Assembly (NCBI GenBank): GCA_016647705.1
Contig: CM028329.1
Coordinates: 16,859,410-16,923,409 of the forward strand
DNA: 64,000 nt
Direction of reading: 5' to 3'
DNA from: Eucommia ulmoides
Lineage: Eukaryota > Streptophyta > Magnoliopsida > Garryales > Eucommiaceae
Positions 25,701-39,212 of the stretch are shown here, in pieces; position 1 is the first letter of the stretch; the number at the start of each line of letters is the position of its first letter. Made by a program: the position numbers and the translations under genes. The notes under the pieces are model-generated. The model saw only the letters and a list, made by a program, of their open reading frames with translations. It did no database searches and was not told where the DNA came from.

Positions 25701-28700
25701 AAACTCGTCATAACACTCATAATGATCCACTTTACGGAGATCCCATTGTATTCCAGAAGCTCGTAGCATTGGTCCTGAAAAAACCCCAATTTATTGCTTC
25801 TGCTCCGCCAATAATGCCTACCCCTTCAAGAGCTGATATAACTGGTTAAAGGTAGTTTATTGAATAACTTCTGCATATTGACAGAGATTGGTATTGCATT
25901 TACACTTGAACTATGACATTATTTATTATATCTTAACGCAAAATAGATCATCTTCATTCAGAGTACAAGCCAAAACAGTGAGAAGTGGGAAGTAACTCGT
26001 CTTCCTTTCCAGGAGGGAGGGCTGGGCATTAGGAGGTTGGATATTATAAATGCTGCCAAGATCAAATAATGGTGGAGATTTAGACAACAATGTACTCTTT
26101 GGGCTCAATTTCTTAAATCAAAATACAATCACTATGGATTGACTTACTTTTGCAGGAAGTTTGCTGTCCAATCTCAAGTTTGGAATGCAGTGCTGGATGG
26201 AAAATTTTATGCAGAGGATCACAACAGTTTCTGGTGGGCAAAGGGAACATATCCTGCTGGGATGTATGGGTGTCAAATGTTCCACTAGGGGAGACGGTTT
26301 TGGTTCCTTAAGAGTTAAGATTGCCAACACATGCTGGCAAGGGATGTGAGGCTTGAATCTCATGAGTGGAACTGAGAGATCATTAATGAAGTTCTTCCTT
26401 CAGAGTTTCATGAGTTCTTGGGCTGATTTGCTGGTTTGGACCTAGACCAAGAGGAGACTATGGTGTGGCAGCCAACTCAATCGGGAGACTTTCCAATATC
26501 TTCTGCTTGGGAGATTGTGAGGAGAACACGAGAAGTTTATCCTTTTTTCAAGATGATTTGGTCCAAGTTCATTTCAGTGAAGCTTTCAGTTTTCATGTGG
26601 AGGGTGTTGTGGAACATCTTGCCACTGGAACATCCAGATTGCTTCTAAATGCCACTGCTGTTTAGAGGGAGGCTCTGAAGAATTTGTCATATTCTCTCCC
26701 AGGGCCAGCTTGTTGTCCAGGTTTGGAGTGCTTTTGGGTCACATGGCAATTTAAACCCTGTTCTCGGTAGACTAGCCAGCTGGTGGCAGATGGGTTTGAT
26801 GGAGGGCTCGAAGATTTTCTAGGCAATCATGCCCATTGTTATTTGTTGGCACTTACGGAAAGCAAGGAACATTCATAGGACGGAGGGATTCAAGATGTAT
26901 TGTGTTGGAGTTGTGGCTCAAATTCACAGATTCTGAAAGATATTACATTGGCAGGCCAAAATAAAGAAGCAGTGGTTTTCGGTGGCGCTTTGGAAAAGGC
27001 CGTTGACTCATTGGCTGAAGTCTAATGCTGCTGGTAGCTTCCTGGGCAACCCTGGAGATATACGTGCTGGAGGGGTTGTCAGAAATTCTATGGGGCAGAT
27101 GGTGCTAGCTTTCTCTATTAAGCTGGGGTTTGGAATCAATATTCAAGCAGAGCTTCTAGCTGTGTGGCATGGGATTAAAAGACGTGTCTCTAAAAATTAG
27201 CTGCAGGTGGTGAATGAATCTGATTATGAAGCAGTTGTCAAAATGCTGAATAAGCCGTTGGCCAGTCCCTGGAAATTTTCCTCTCTGCTGCAGGATATCC
27301 ATAAGCTTACTAGGCCTGGTAATTTTAAGATTATTCATTGCTTTAGGGAAGCCAACCCTACTTAAGTGGGACAAAGGCTTAGTTGTTGTTGTTGTTGTTG
27401 TCATTGCTTTAGGGAGGCTAATACAGTAGCTGATGGTTTGGCTAGGATGGGGAGTGCTGGGACTGATCTGGAAGTTGATTCTGAAGGTGATGTTCCTAGA
27501 TTTTTGAGAGGTGCTATGAGATTGGATAGGTCAGGTTTGCTAAATCTCAGAAGATGGTAGCATTGTTAGTTCATATTTTTTGTTGTTATTATTTGATTTT
27601 TTATTTTCAGTTTGTTATTTGTCTGGCCAGGGTTTTGATTTATGTCCCTTTGGTTTGATTGATTTTCAATAAAGTTGCTGCTTGATTAAAAAAAAGTGTT
27701 CAAGTAAATATTGTTTTTTTACCTTCAAAACACAACAGATGGGGAAAAGGGTGCATCTCACCCACATTTCCACATGGAAAGCACAGGAATTTTGGATAAG
27801 TAAAATGCCTACTTCCACTACTAACTTGAAATTTATTACAGTTACATTCTAATGACAAGAAGTCATATTGCATCTATGCATACTAAATTCTTCATGTTCA
27901 TGTATATGTTTTGAAAAAGAAAAATGCCATTAAAGACTTTATCCTCAATATATTAAAAGGAAAAGTTGATACTCGCCCTGGGACTTGACAGGAAGTGAGG
28001 TAGTACAACAGGCGAACGCAAAATGTTTGATTAAAGCATATGCACTAGAGACATAACGGATTAATCTTTTACGATTTTCTCCTGTTGGTTAACACGTTAG
28101 AGGAATATCCAATTGGACCAATCTTCCAACTACTAATACAAAGAAACATGATGAGTATTCAAACAAACCACATTCAAAAAAAACATCACGTTTCCTTTTC
28201 ATATGTTTTGCCAAAATGATGACGAAAACACTGTTACAACCAGTTGAAGAACTAAATGACTTTACGTTAGTTTCATCTGCCATATGTATATTAACTTTGT
28301 GCCTGAATATGATTTTTAATTTCACATGCCATGTGTATATTAACTTTGTGTCTGAATACAATGTACTAACTTTACTAACATGCTCTAATTTGCAAGAATT
28401 TACAGCTCAGTCATCAAATATATTTGCTAGTTTGTGTGATGACTTTTTTATTATGCATCGACATGGTATTGTTGATTGGGTTGACACTTAATACTTACAC
28501 TTACACTTATTTTAATGTCCATTTAGACTGAGAATTTTATATCACTTAAATTCAATTTATATTTGTACTGGCTAATGTATTCTTCAGTTGTCCTGGTATA
28601 TAGACAGCTGTTCACTATTTTACTATTTTTATGCTTCTTATATGAATTGAAAAATCAAAAATACAAAAGGCTTATGCCTTAAGCCTCGCCTCACAGGGAT

Positions 28701-31700
28701 TAACTCCTTGCCTCATCCTTCTGCTGTTATTTAAGGTGTGATACGCACTTAAGCACTAAGGTCCCATGGACCCTGGGTGAGAAGCACAAGGCGAGGCGAG
28801 GCGAGGCATGAACTTCACTGAAGTGAGACGCATGTTGCAAAACATGTGTTTTTTTTATAGTCATGGACTCGTGGTACAGTATAAAAACCAATGCATTTTT
28901 TAACCCCTTATTAAAAAAAGTTAATACAGAAAATTGATCGTGCAAATAAAAGGAAGAATTTGTTGACTATATTGGTGGCGGTGGTACGCAACAGGATGCT
29001 AAGGGGTCCTTATTGTTTGGGTTCTCTCAATTTCTTGAGTTTGGTTCTAATTTGCTTGCAAATACACGAATGTTGTAGCTCGCGATCCAGTATTGTGTGT
29101 TGATTTCAATTGGCTTATTTGAATGTTGACACTAACAATGCCCTGTTGGTCAAGATGGTAGCTTGAAATTCTACGGTGTGACATGGAAATTAATGTCATT
29201 GATTAGAAATATAAAGATTATGACACGCTTCCGTTTCGCATTGCTATGGAAAAGCTAATACAGTTGCGGACTTGTTGGCTAAGTTTGAGAGTGCTTGTGA
29301 AAATCGGACTTTTTGGTCTAAATCAGAATGTCTGGCATCTGTTCATGGAAGTCTAAGACTAGGTAGGCTTCATTTCCCTAACATTCGGAAAGTAAAGGGA
29401 AACTTCTAACTCTCTTTTATGTTTTAATTCTTTATATTCGTTTATTTGTTATTTGTATTTATTATTTACAAGTCGTTAGTTGCTTTGTTTCAGAAGTCGA
29501 GCCTTGTCCCCCTCTGAATTTTGTATTCTTTTCATTAATCAACAAAAATTTCCTTGATCATTTTGTAGAGAATTTGATCATCATAATACTACACGGGTAG
29601 TTCAAGTAGGCGAACCCAACAAGCAACGGTATATATATATACAAGGAGATTCGAGTAGGTTGTCACCTGGTTTTTTTCCTGATTTAGTTACCTAATTTAG
29701 AGCAGTAATTTCCCATTCTAGGTTAGAATCACATCATTAGTTATTGCTTTACTGTATATGTATTCTAGTATCAATATGAAGAGAATGCACAGTTTTCTCT
29801 AATAAATTTTCATGGTATTAGAGCATTCTCTGAACCCTAAATCCTTTGACTGACAAAATAAGGGATTACTACTGAGAAGCCAGTTTCTGTTGAAAATGTA
29901 TATTTTTCATTTTTGGTAGTTTTCCTATTCCATTTGTTGGCATTGTTGAATCCCACATCACTTGTGTTGCCTGATCCTGAGCTATATATAAAGCCTAGGG
30001 CAATTATCATCTTACAAGGCGTCTTTTGAGAGTGAGTTAGGCCCATTTGGTTTCTACATGGTATCAAAACTCTTGCCTGATGTTGGGTGTATTAAATCCC
30101 ACATCGATGTTGGGCCCCCCCACATCCATTCTCAGTAGTTTGTCAAAAATCCACCCTGCGCGTGAGAGAGTATGTTGAATCCACATCGATGTTAGGCAAG
30201 TTCCCCGATATCCGTTCGCGTTGATTTGTCAAAAATCCACCCTACACGTGAGGGGACGTGTTGAATCCCACATCGCTTGTGTTGCTTGATCCTAAGCTAT
30301 ATATAAAGCCTAGGGCAATCCTCATCTTACAAGGCGTCTTTTGAGAGTGAGTTAGGCCCATTTGGTTTCTACAGGCATATTAGTTAGGTAATATTTTTCT
30401 TTTCTAGTCTGTTGTTTCGCCTATATGGAGAGTGTAAAGCTTTATTGTAATATACCAATACAATAAAATACTCTCTTCCTCTCCTATATCCTTTTGTTTC
30501 AAACCCTAAAGTCACCTCCAAACAGGAAACTATGATCCCAAGTACCAATGAAGGATCAGATAGCACTCATCTCCCCATAACAAGTCACAAACTCAATGGG
30601 TATAACTTCTTTAGTAGTCTCAATCCATGATGATGTTTATTTGCAGAAAAGGGAAGGACGATTATCTCACAGGAGTCTTAAACCCTCCAAAGGACAATAC
30701 AAAGTTTAAAGCATGGAAGGCAGAAAACAACATGGTGATGTCATGGCTAATCAACTCAATGGACATCGATACAGGAGAGAATTTCTTGCTCTACGAAACA
30801 GCAAAGGAGGTATGGATGCAGCAACGGAAGCCCATTCGAAGAATGAAAACACGTCAGAACTGTTTGAGATTGAAAGCATTCTTGGTGATCTTCGCTAAGG
30901 AGATTTATCTGTCACACAATACTTTAACACTATTACTCGGTATTGCCAACAATTGGACATGTTTGAAGAACACAACTGGTAGTTTCCTCAAGATGGAATC
31001 GAGTGTAAGAAGATTGTTGAAACTAAAAGAATGTTCAAGTTCTTATTGGGACTCAACAAGAATCTTGATGAAGTACGAGAAGAATATTGGGAACAAAACC
31101 TCGTCCCAACATTCATGAAACCTTCTCAGAAGTTCGCAGTGAAGAAAGCAGAAAAAGGTGATGATGGGATCTCATTCACTCCAGGCACCGAAAGCTTTGC
31201 TCTTGCTGCTAGAGGAACCCAATATCACTCTAACGCTAACCAACAAAGGAAAGGAAGACCACGGTGTGATCACTATAGAAAAACTTGATGCACCAAATAG
31301 AAAACTTCTTGGAAAATTCATGCAAAACAAGCAGACTCAAAGCCCAAAGGTGGAAGCCACAGCAACTTAGCCTCAACTGATGAGAATTCAACTCCTGCAG
31401 AACCAAGTCTCTTCAGCAAAGAACAAATAGAACTCTTACGAAAGATGTTCAATCAGTCACAACAAAATTCAGCAAACTCAATCATTGGAATGGAAACTCT
31501 GGCGCAGAAAGGTAATTTTCTTCATGCCTTACATGCAAAAGTGGGGAAATCTTGTCCTCAATCAAACCCACTAGTCTCATGTCTCGTGACCTACAAAGTG
31601 ATTTTCCTAATCCACAAACCGAAACAGTTTACTCACTGTCAGTCTATCAGATCCTCCAAGTCCTTCACAATGCGCAACTCTCACACAACCTGCAGAAAGG

Positions 31701-34700
31701 AGTTCAATGTATATTCCAGAAAAAGAGAAAAAGACTCGAGAAGACATAGAGCAACAAACACATCCTCAACAAATCCAGGAGCCTGAACCGAGTCCAAACT
31801 CAAGTAAAATTCCTCCAAGTAACACTAGTTCTAAAATTGATCATAATGAGTTTTCTAATGATAATAATTTTGATCAGCCCATTGCTTTGAGAAAATGTGT
31901 TAGATCGTGTACAAAACATGTGTCTCTTATGAAGGATTGTCACCTAGCTTTTGAGCTTTTGTTACAAACCTTACCAACATACAGATTCCCAACAATATAC
32001 AAGATGCTTTTGAAGTACCTGAATGGAGGGCAACCACATGGGAAGGAATTCGGGCTTTAGAGAATAAACATGGGAAATCTCATAAATACCAAAAGAGAAA
32101 AATCCAGTCGGTTGTAAATGGATTGCCACTGTAAAGCACAAGGTAGATGGAAGCCTGGACAGGTTCAAAGCTAGGCTGGTTGCAAAGAGATTTACCCAAT
32201 CTTATGGATTGACTATCAGGAGACATTTTCCCCAATTGCCTAACTCAACACAATCTGAGTCTTGCTATGATTGGCTTCTTCATCAGCTAGACATCAAGAA
32301 CGCATTTCTAAATGACAATCTAGAAGAAGTTTACATGGAAATCCCCCCCCGGGCCTTGAAACTCATGCAAATGTTAACAAAGTTTGCAAACTCGGGAAGT
32401 CATTGTAAGGTCTCAAGCCGTCTACGTGAGCTTGGTATGACAAGTTTACAAAAGCAGTACAGGTACACAAATAGTATCAGTGTCAAGTCAATCATACTTT
32501 ATTGTCAAACAATGATCAGAAGGAAAGACAGCCATTCTCACTATCTACGTGGATGATATTATCCTAAGAAGAGACTATGAAGAAGAGTGGAAACTCAAGA
32601 GCTTCCCTGCCAAAGAGCTTGAAATCAAAGACTTGGGAAATCTCAAATACTTCCTTGGCATGGAAGTGGCTCGGTCAAAGAAGGGTATTGTTGTCTCCCA
32701 ACACTAAGGCTGGCAATTAGACCAGAACCGGCGGGTAACTGAGTCAAACCGAACCGAACAATTCGATTCTGAAACTGATTAAATGGTTTTGCTTACAATT
32801 TTGGTGTAGGAATTGAAAACCTAAGCGATATAGATTTTGGTTTTGGTTTGGGATGATGATCGTGAAACTGAATCGTGTAAACGGTATTTTAGATTTATTT
32901 TTATTATATATATTACATTCACTTTTTTATTCATTTACATTTTGACCCCTGGGGGGGGTTGTATATGTTATAACTTATAAGGTTAATTTTAGGGGGTTTT
33001 CATTCTTTCTTCAACACTCAGCAACCCTAGTGTGCATGTGTGTGTGTGCGTGCGCGCGCGCATATATATATGTGTGTGTGTGTGTGTGTGTATTATAGGA
33101 TTATTTATAGTTTTATTTTTTTTAGTACATGTGAATTTTATGTATTGTATTTTAATCATGGTTGGGACGTTTAGTTTATTATAACAATTAATAATTTTGT
33201 GGTTTGGTTTGTCGTCTGAACTTTATGTTTTATATTTTTGTTTACATATAAAAAACAAAGATTCACAGTATTGCGGTTTCGATTTTGGTTTTATATAAAA
33301 TTACAAAGCCTTAACAGGTTTGCGATTTCGCGGTTTCGGTTTTGCATAAAATTAAACAATTCGGTTTTAAACCTGTTTTCTAAAAAACCGGCACTATTCG
33401 GTTTTGGGTTTAGTATATACCTAACGGTTTTGGTTTTGGTTTCTAGTGAAACTGGCCCAAAATCAAACTGTTGTCATCCCTACCCAACACAATTATGTCC
33501 TAGACTTTTTAGAAAAAAACAGGGATGCTTGGGTGTAAGATTGTTGATGCTCCTATGGACCATAAAAATAAGTTAGGTACAATGGAATGTAGTGCTCCCA
33601 TGGACAAAGGCAGGTACAAACGACTTGTAGGAAAACTAATAGATCTCTCACATAAAAGACTTGATATTGGTTTTCTTGTTGGTTTGGTGAGCAAATTTAT
33701 GAACAATCCTACTAAGGAACACATGAATGCCATACATCGGATCCTACGATACCTAAAGATGACACCAGGCTAGGGTCTATAATTCAAAAAAAACATCAAA
33801 CAGAGACATTGAAATCTTCTCCAAACGTTGATTGGGCTAGTACAACAATAGATCGAAGATCAACTTCAACGTATTGTACTTATGTATGGAAAAATTTAGT
33901 CATTTCAAGGAGGAAGAAATAATCGGTGTTAGCACGAAGTAGCAAAGAAGTAGAATGCAGAGCAATGGTCGACATGTGTGAAGGAATATAGCTGAAAATG
34001 TTACTCATGGAGCTAAGAAGTCCATTAAGATGTTATGTGACAATCAGGTTGCCATAAGTGTTGCTAAAAAGAATCGTTCACCATGACAAGACTAAAAATT
34101 TGGAGATTGATCATCATTTGCATCAAAGAAAAGATCGAGGAAGGAACAATAAATCTAGTCTACACACCAATAGGTCTTCAGCTAGCAGATATTTTCACCA
34201 GAGCTCTACCACGGACTAATTTTGTAGAATTAAATTCCAAGTTGGGCATGATTAATATCTATAACCCAATTTAAGTGTTTACAGTGGTATATTGTTTTAT
34301 TTAATATATTGTAAATAAGGAGATTTGGGTAGGTTGTTACCTAATGTCATTCCTGATTTAGTTTCCTAGTTTAGACTTTAGAGTAGTATTTCCCTACTCT
34401 AGTTTAGAATCACATCCCTTAATTTATGGCAGATTAGTTGTTGCTGTACTGTATATATATTTTGGTATCAATGTGAAGAGAATACACAATTTTCTCCAAT
34501 AGTTCTACAAATTTTATAAGGGGTGTTCTTCTGCATAGGCAAATTGTTCTATCTAACAAAGGAAAAAAGAAAGAAATATAGTTCACGCTAAAAAAACAAA
34601 AGAGAAGGAATGTCAAGCAACAGAAAACGGAATGCTCTACCTAGCAAAATATAACCATAAAAAAAATGTTTTTACTGCTTAACCAAAAAATAAAAAAAGA

Positions 34701-37700
34701 GTGTTGAGAAAGAAAAAGCATATTCAACTTTTGGCAAGGAAAAAAACGTGTGTCAGAAGAATCAGAATCAGAATAAGAAGGAGAGGAGGATTTTAAAGCA
34801 TAAACAGCAGCAGTTGAGAAGGAGAAGAAAGAGGATTTAAAAGCATAAACAGCAGCAGTTGAGAAGGAGAAGAAAGAAGAAGAGGAGGAGGAAGTCTACA
34901 TGATAAGCCTCTTCAGCTGATTTCTTTTCTAAAAAGCCTGAATTAGTTTTAGGGTTTTAGGCTTCTCACCATGGCATAACAAAATCTGACTTCTTCAAAA
35001 AAAAACTTAAGATAACGAAGCACGACTTGAACCACGTCTCGCACCTGGCTGCCTCCGCATCAAGGCATGCGCTTCATTAAAGTCACCTAGCCCCACCCAT
35101 GATGAGGTGCTAATTGTGCGTGTTCCCTCTAGTGCCTAGGCAAGTTACGTCTGCCATTTTATACCTTGTATGTACTAATGGAAACAGTTTTTTATTTTTA
35201 TTTTTTCACATACCAACTCACGCACTGGGTGAGATTTGAACCCTAGACCACCTGTCTAGGGCGAGTAGGCCTTACCACTAGGGCCACCCCTAGAATCTCT
35301 CAAATGAAAACAAATTGAGCGAAGTGTATGTAATATACATGCATCTCTGATGAATGTGCTCGTGTGTGTGCATGTGTGTGTGAAAAGACAGAAAGGGCAA
35401 ATAGAAACTACTTCAAGCACTATAAAAAGAGTGAACTTTTTCCAAATGCCGACCTTCAACTGTGTGTACAGGAAGGTGAGTAGATCTGCACCCTTTGGGA
35501 AGCTTCTGAATGCTAAGTCTGCTTTAGCACTTAAATCATCAAAAGATGATATTGAAAACCAAAGGGCCACATTCTGTATACAGCAGATGTTTCCAAGAGC
35601 TTCCATTTGAGTTCTCAAAACACTTGTATGCATATAAACCTCTAATAACGTAGTTTCAGAATGGCCAATATTTGTAAGAAATCCGACTCCAGAAGAAGAG
35701 CATGAAGGCACATCATATGTCTTCGACATGTGCCTCAAACCCACAGATGCATATAGCATATCCAATGCAGAGACATACCCATCTAAAACATTTCGAACAG
35801 CAACTGCAAACGCTTGATTAACAAGACTGTATGGAGTGTTTTCAGCTCCTTCATTGTCATAGCCATTTTGATTTTCCTCTTCTTCTAAATTCATTTGTTT
35901 CTTTCCACTGAACTTTCCATCCAAATGAAAATTGAGAAAAAAAGCAACAAATTTACGCAGTAGGAAAACAATACAGCCCGAGTGACCAACAGATTTGAGT
36001 ACATTTGCCAAAGCAACTGTGCTAGAAGATCTGTTCCACAGACTGGGGATGCGATGAAAGGTTCTGTCAGCTGGATCACAACAGAATGCTGTAGAAAGCT
36101 TTTCAATACTTGCAAGAGCTGATTCTCCTCCTTGCAACGCATTCACTGCCAACCTCACCATACTAGCCTCCTACACAATTTAAAAAACAGAAAATATACA
36201 CTTGTATAGAACATTATATATGAATGCAAAAAAGTACAACATAAAATATATATCCTGAATTGTAAATTCATATAGATTATTTTTTCATAATGGATATGTG
36301 ATATAGAAAGTATATCAAACTAGGTGCCCAAATTCATGAGAGAAACATAAAAAAAATGGTAAGCAACACCTTGTGCTCCTGATCTAATTCATCAACTAAA
36401 GAAAGGGCAGTTCTATATAGACCCCACTTTTAGATATATGGGTACCTGTTTTTAAAAGGAAATATTGAAAATAATTTCTAAAATTACTATGTCACCTTCA
36501 TTTACTAAGCATACAACCTTTTTTCTTTTTCTTTTTCTTTTTCCTTTTTTTCTTCCTTCATCCTTTCCATCTTCAACCCCCTCCTTTCCATCTTCAAAAT
36601 TATACAACTCTTTTTTCTTTTTCCTTCTTTTCTTCTTTCTTCATCCTTTCCATCTTCAACACACACACACACACCCCCCCGGGAACCCAAAAAATACTCT
36701 CCCTCCATCCCCTTCCTTTCCTCTCTCACTCTCTCTCTCTCTCTCTCTCTAACTTGTCGTCCCCTCCCCTTTTTGAGATATGTACTGTTTCGACCCCTTA
36801 AAAAAATCTGCCCATGCCCCTTTTTATTAACAAAAACTCATGCGCATCCCTTGCACTTCTCTTCGCGAATTAGTTTAGAAACTATATGCTAGGGGACTCA
36901 CGGAACACTTTGTCAGAAAAAAATAAATAAATAAATAAAATATTACTTTAAGTGGAGGACAGATTTTATTAGCCTAATTTGAAGAATGACATCTCTAAGA
37001 TTGGTTTACAATGTCGAACGTGCTCAACTAGCTACTAGGAAGAATAACATCGGCATGTACACACCTTTGCACATTCCATGTCGTGGAAAGACCTAAGTAT
37101 GACTATGTCCTTGGTCTAACTAGGACGATTCTAGGACATAATTCTTGTAGTTGTCGTGATTCTAAAGTTGATCATTTTAGCGCGTCAACTAAATTGTATT
37201 TTAGGGAAGTACGATTATATGGCTTACCTACTTTTATTGTGTATGATCGAGATGTTAAGTTTATTAGTTACTTTTGGAAAATACTTTGAAAGATTTTGAT
37301 ACCACTCTAAAATTCTCATTAGCCTTTAACCCCCAAATTGGTGGGCAAACCGAGGTTGTCAATCGAAATTTAGGTAATTTGCCTTCTTGTCTAGCGGGTG
37401 ATAAGTTGGGTTATTGGAACATATTGTTGCCTACTATAGAGTTTTCTTATAATAATTTAGTCAATCACTCCACTAGTAGAAGTCCTTTCAAGATTGTGCA
37501 TGGTTCCCCCCACACCGCCAACCAGTTGACCTTACTTCTTAACCCTGAAATTATTGCCCTTCTAAAATTGCCGAATCATTTGCCCAATACCTTTGTGATC
37601 TTCATGCTGATGTTAGGCGCAATATAGCTTTGAATAATGAAAATTATAAACTTGTTGCTCATGTTCACCTTAGGAATATAAAATTTAATGAGGGTACGTG

Positions 37701-39180
37701 TGTGATGCGTCAGGTTCATCTTGAACTATACCCAAAACCCTCTTTCAATGAATTGCATGCTAGAGTTACTGGACCACATTGTATTCTTCATAAACTTGCA
37801 CCCACAGTTGTCAGAGGCTCAAGGCGCACCAAGGCACCAAAGTGTTCTGAAGCCTAAGTGCAAGGCACAAGATGACGTGTGCACCTACGTGAAGTGGGGC
37901 GCACATTATACAAAACAAGTAAAATATATATTTTGATATTAATTATTAGCAATAAAGATATTCATATACTTAATTTATTATATAGCAATTAGTATTATAA
38001 TACAATCAATTATATACCTAATGAAACACATAAAAAAAACAAAGACTTTCAATACCAAAATGTGATATCTTCAATTATCGAAAAGTCAAAGAGGATAAAT
38101 CAATCAAAAGATTTCAAAAGACATGCTTCACGTTCCAAAAGAGAAATCAAAGAGATCAAAATCAATATAACCATGTTAATGCGTTAGACCTTTGCAATTT
38201 AAAAGTGATGCTTCAATCTTTTGTGATAAAGAGATGCACCAGAACTTGGAACCGGATTTTTGGTAACTTGATTTGGGTTAGGTATTGATCCAGTACACTC
38301 GCCTTATTGTAAAACACTTGAAGTCAACTTAATAAGTGGTGTGATAAGAATTAATGCAATTTTATTGAAAAACTTCAATTAGGCGCACTTTTCTCGAGCT
38401 TTGCGCGCCTTTGACAACTATGCTTGGACCTAATTTTCCATTTGATATGCGTATTAGCTCAAGGCAAAAGACCTATATATTGAGGTTTTACCATATCAAG
38501 ATTTTAATTATTAAAATCCTGAGCACAAATTTCCTTTTATTCATTTGTTTTCTTTCCACATCCCGCTCGCTATGAATGGGCAGTGCTAGTATTTACATAC
38601 ATACATATATATATGTGTGTGTGGGTGTGGGTGTGGGTGTGGGTGTGGGTGTGTCCGCTCGCTATGAATGGGTAGTGCTATTATTTACATACACATATAT
38701 ATATGTGTGTGTGGGTGTGGGTGTGGGTGTGTCTGTATAATGGGAGGATAGAGAAAGAGTGGAAGTTGGGAAAATAGAGAAAGCATAGTTGTTAGAGGTG
38801 TGTTTGGAAGCTAGGCCCAGCGAGGCACAAGTCAGGCACCTCACCCAGGTTAAGGAAAACAACGTGCTAAAGGCGCTTGCCTATGGGCTTTAGGCGTTAG
38901 GTGCAAGGGGCGCCTTTACTTGATCATCATAGCCGTCACCTCCAGTTGTTTTTCTCTGACGTTTCTCCAGTCACAAGCCTCGCTAAAGCAACGCTGCTAT
39001 CCACCAACGACCAACCCTCGTCGCAGCCATCGCGCGACCTTTGTTAGTGCAAAAATCCACTGCCGATGCACATCTTCACACACCCGTCATTGCTCCCTCA
39101 TCCGCAGGTCCTCAGATCGAGCTCACCTAGCTCTGGTCACCTACGAATGCGCCGACGACTTCCTTACTCCCAAGACCTAA

Positions 39181-39212
<32 letters not shown>

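Larger units (their letters stand above)
29631..34518 (+). mobile_element. Second Ty1/copia element, decayed, with two nested insertions
   Basis: LTR-like repeats at about 29631-29812 and 34310-34518. The PBS TGGTATTAGAGC at 29813-29824 follows the 5' LTR directly. Gag, RT (YVDD) and RNase H remnants are in copia order. A 430-bp TRIM lies in the leader and a 778-bp hAT-like element in the RT/RNase H region. Protease and integrase are too decayed to define. It lies in GCP6 intron 2, antisense to the gene. Confidence 0.85.

Noticed and set aside
35256..35453. Extension of GCP6 exon 2 to 35256 as in the open frame
   Set aside because: Residues after QLK (VGIWKKFTL...) are not GCP-like, whereas splicing at GTCGGC joins smoothly to FAEPVH in exon 3.
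36465..36752. Phe/Ser/Pro-rich 95-codon frame with signal-peptide look
   Set aside because: Translation of CTTT and (CT)n tracts in a long-TIR element.
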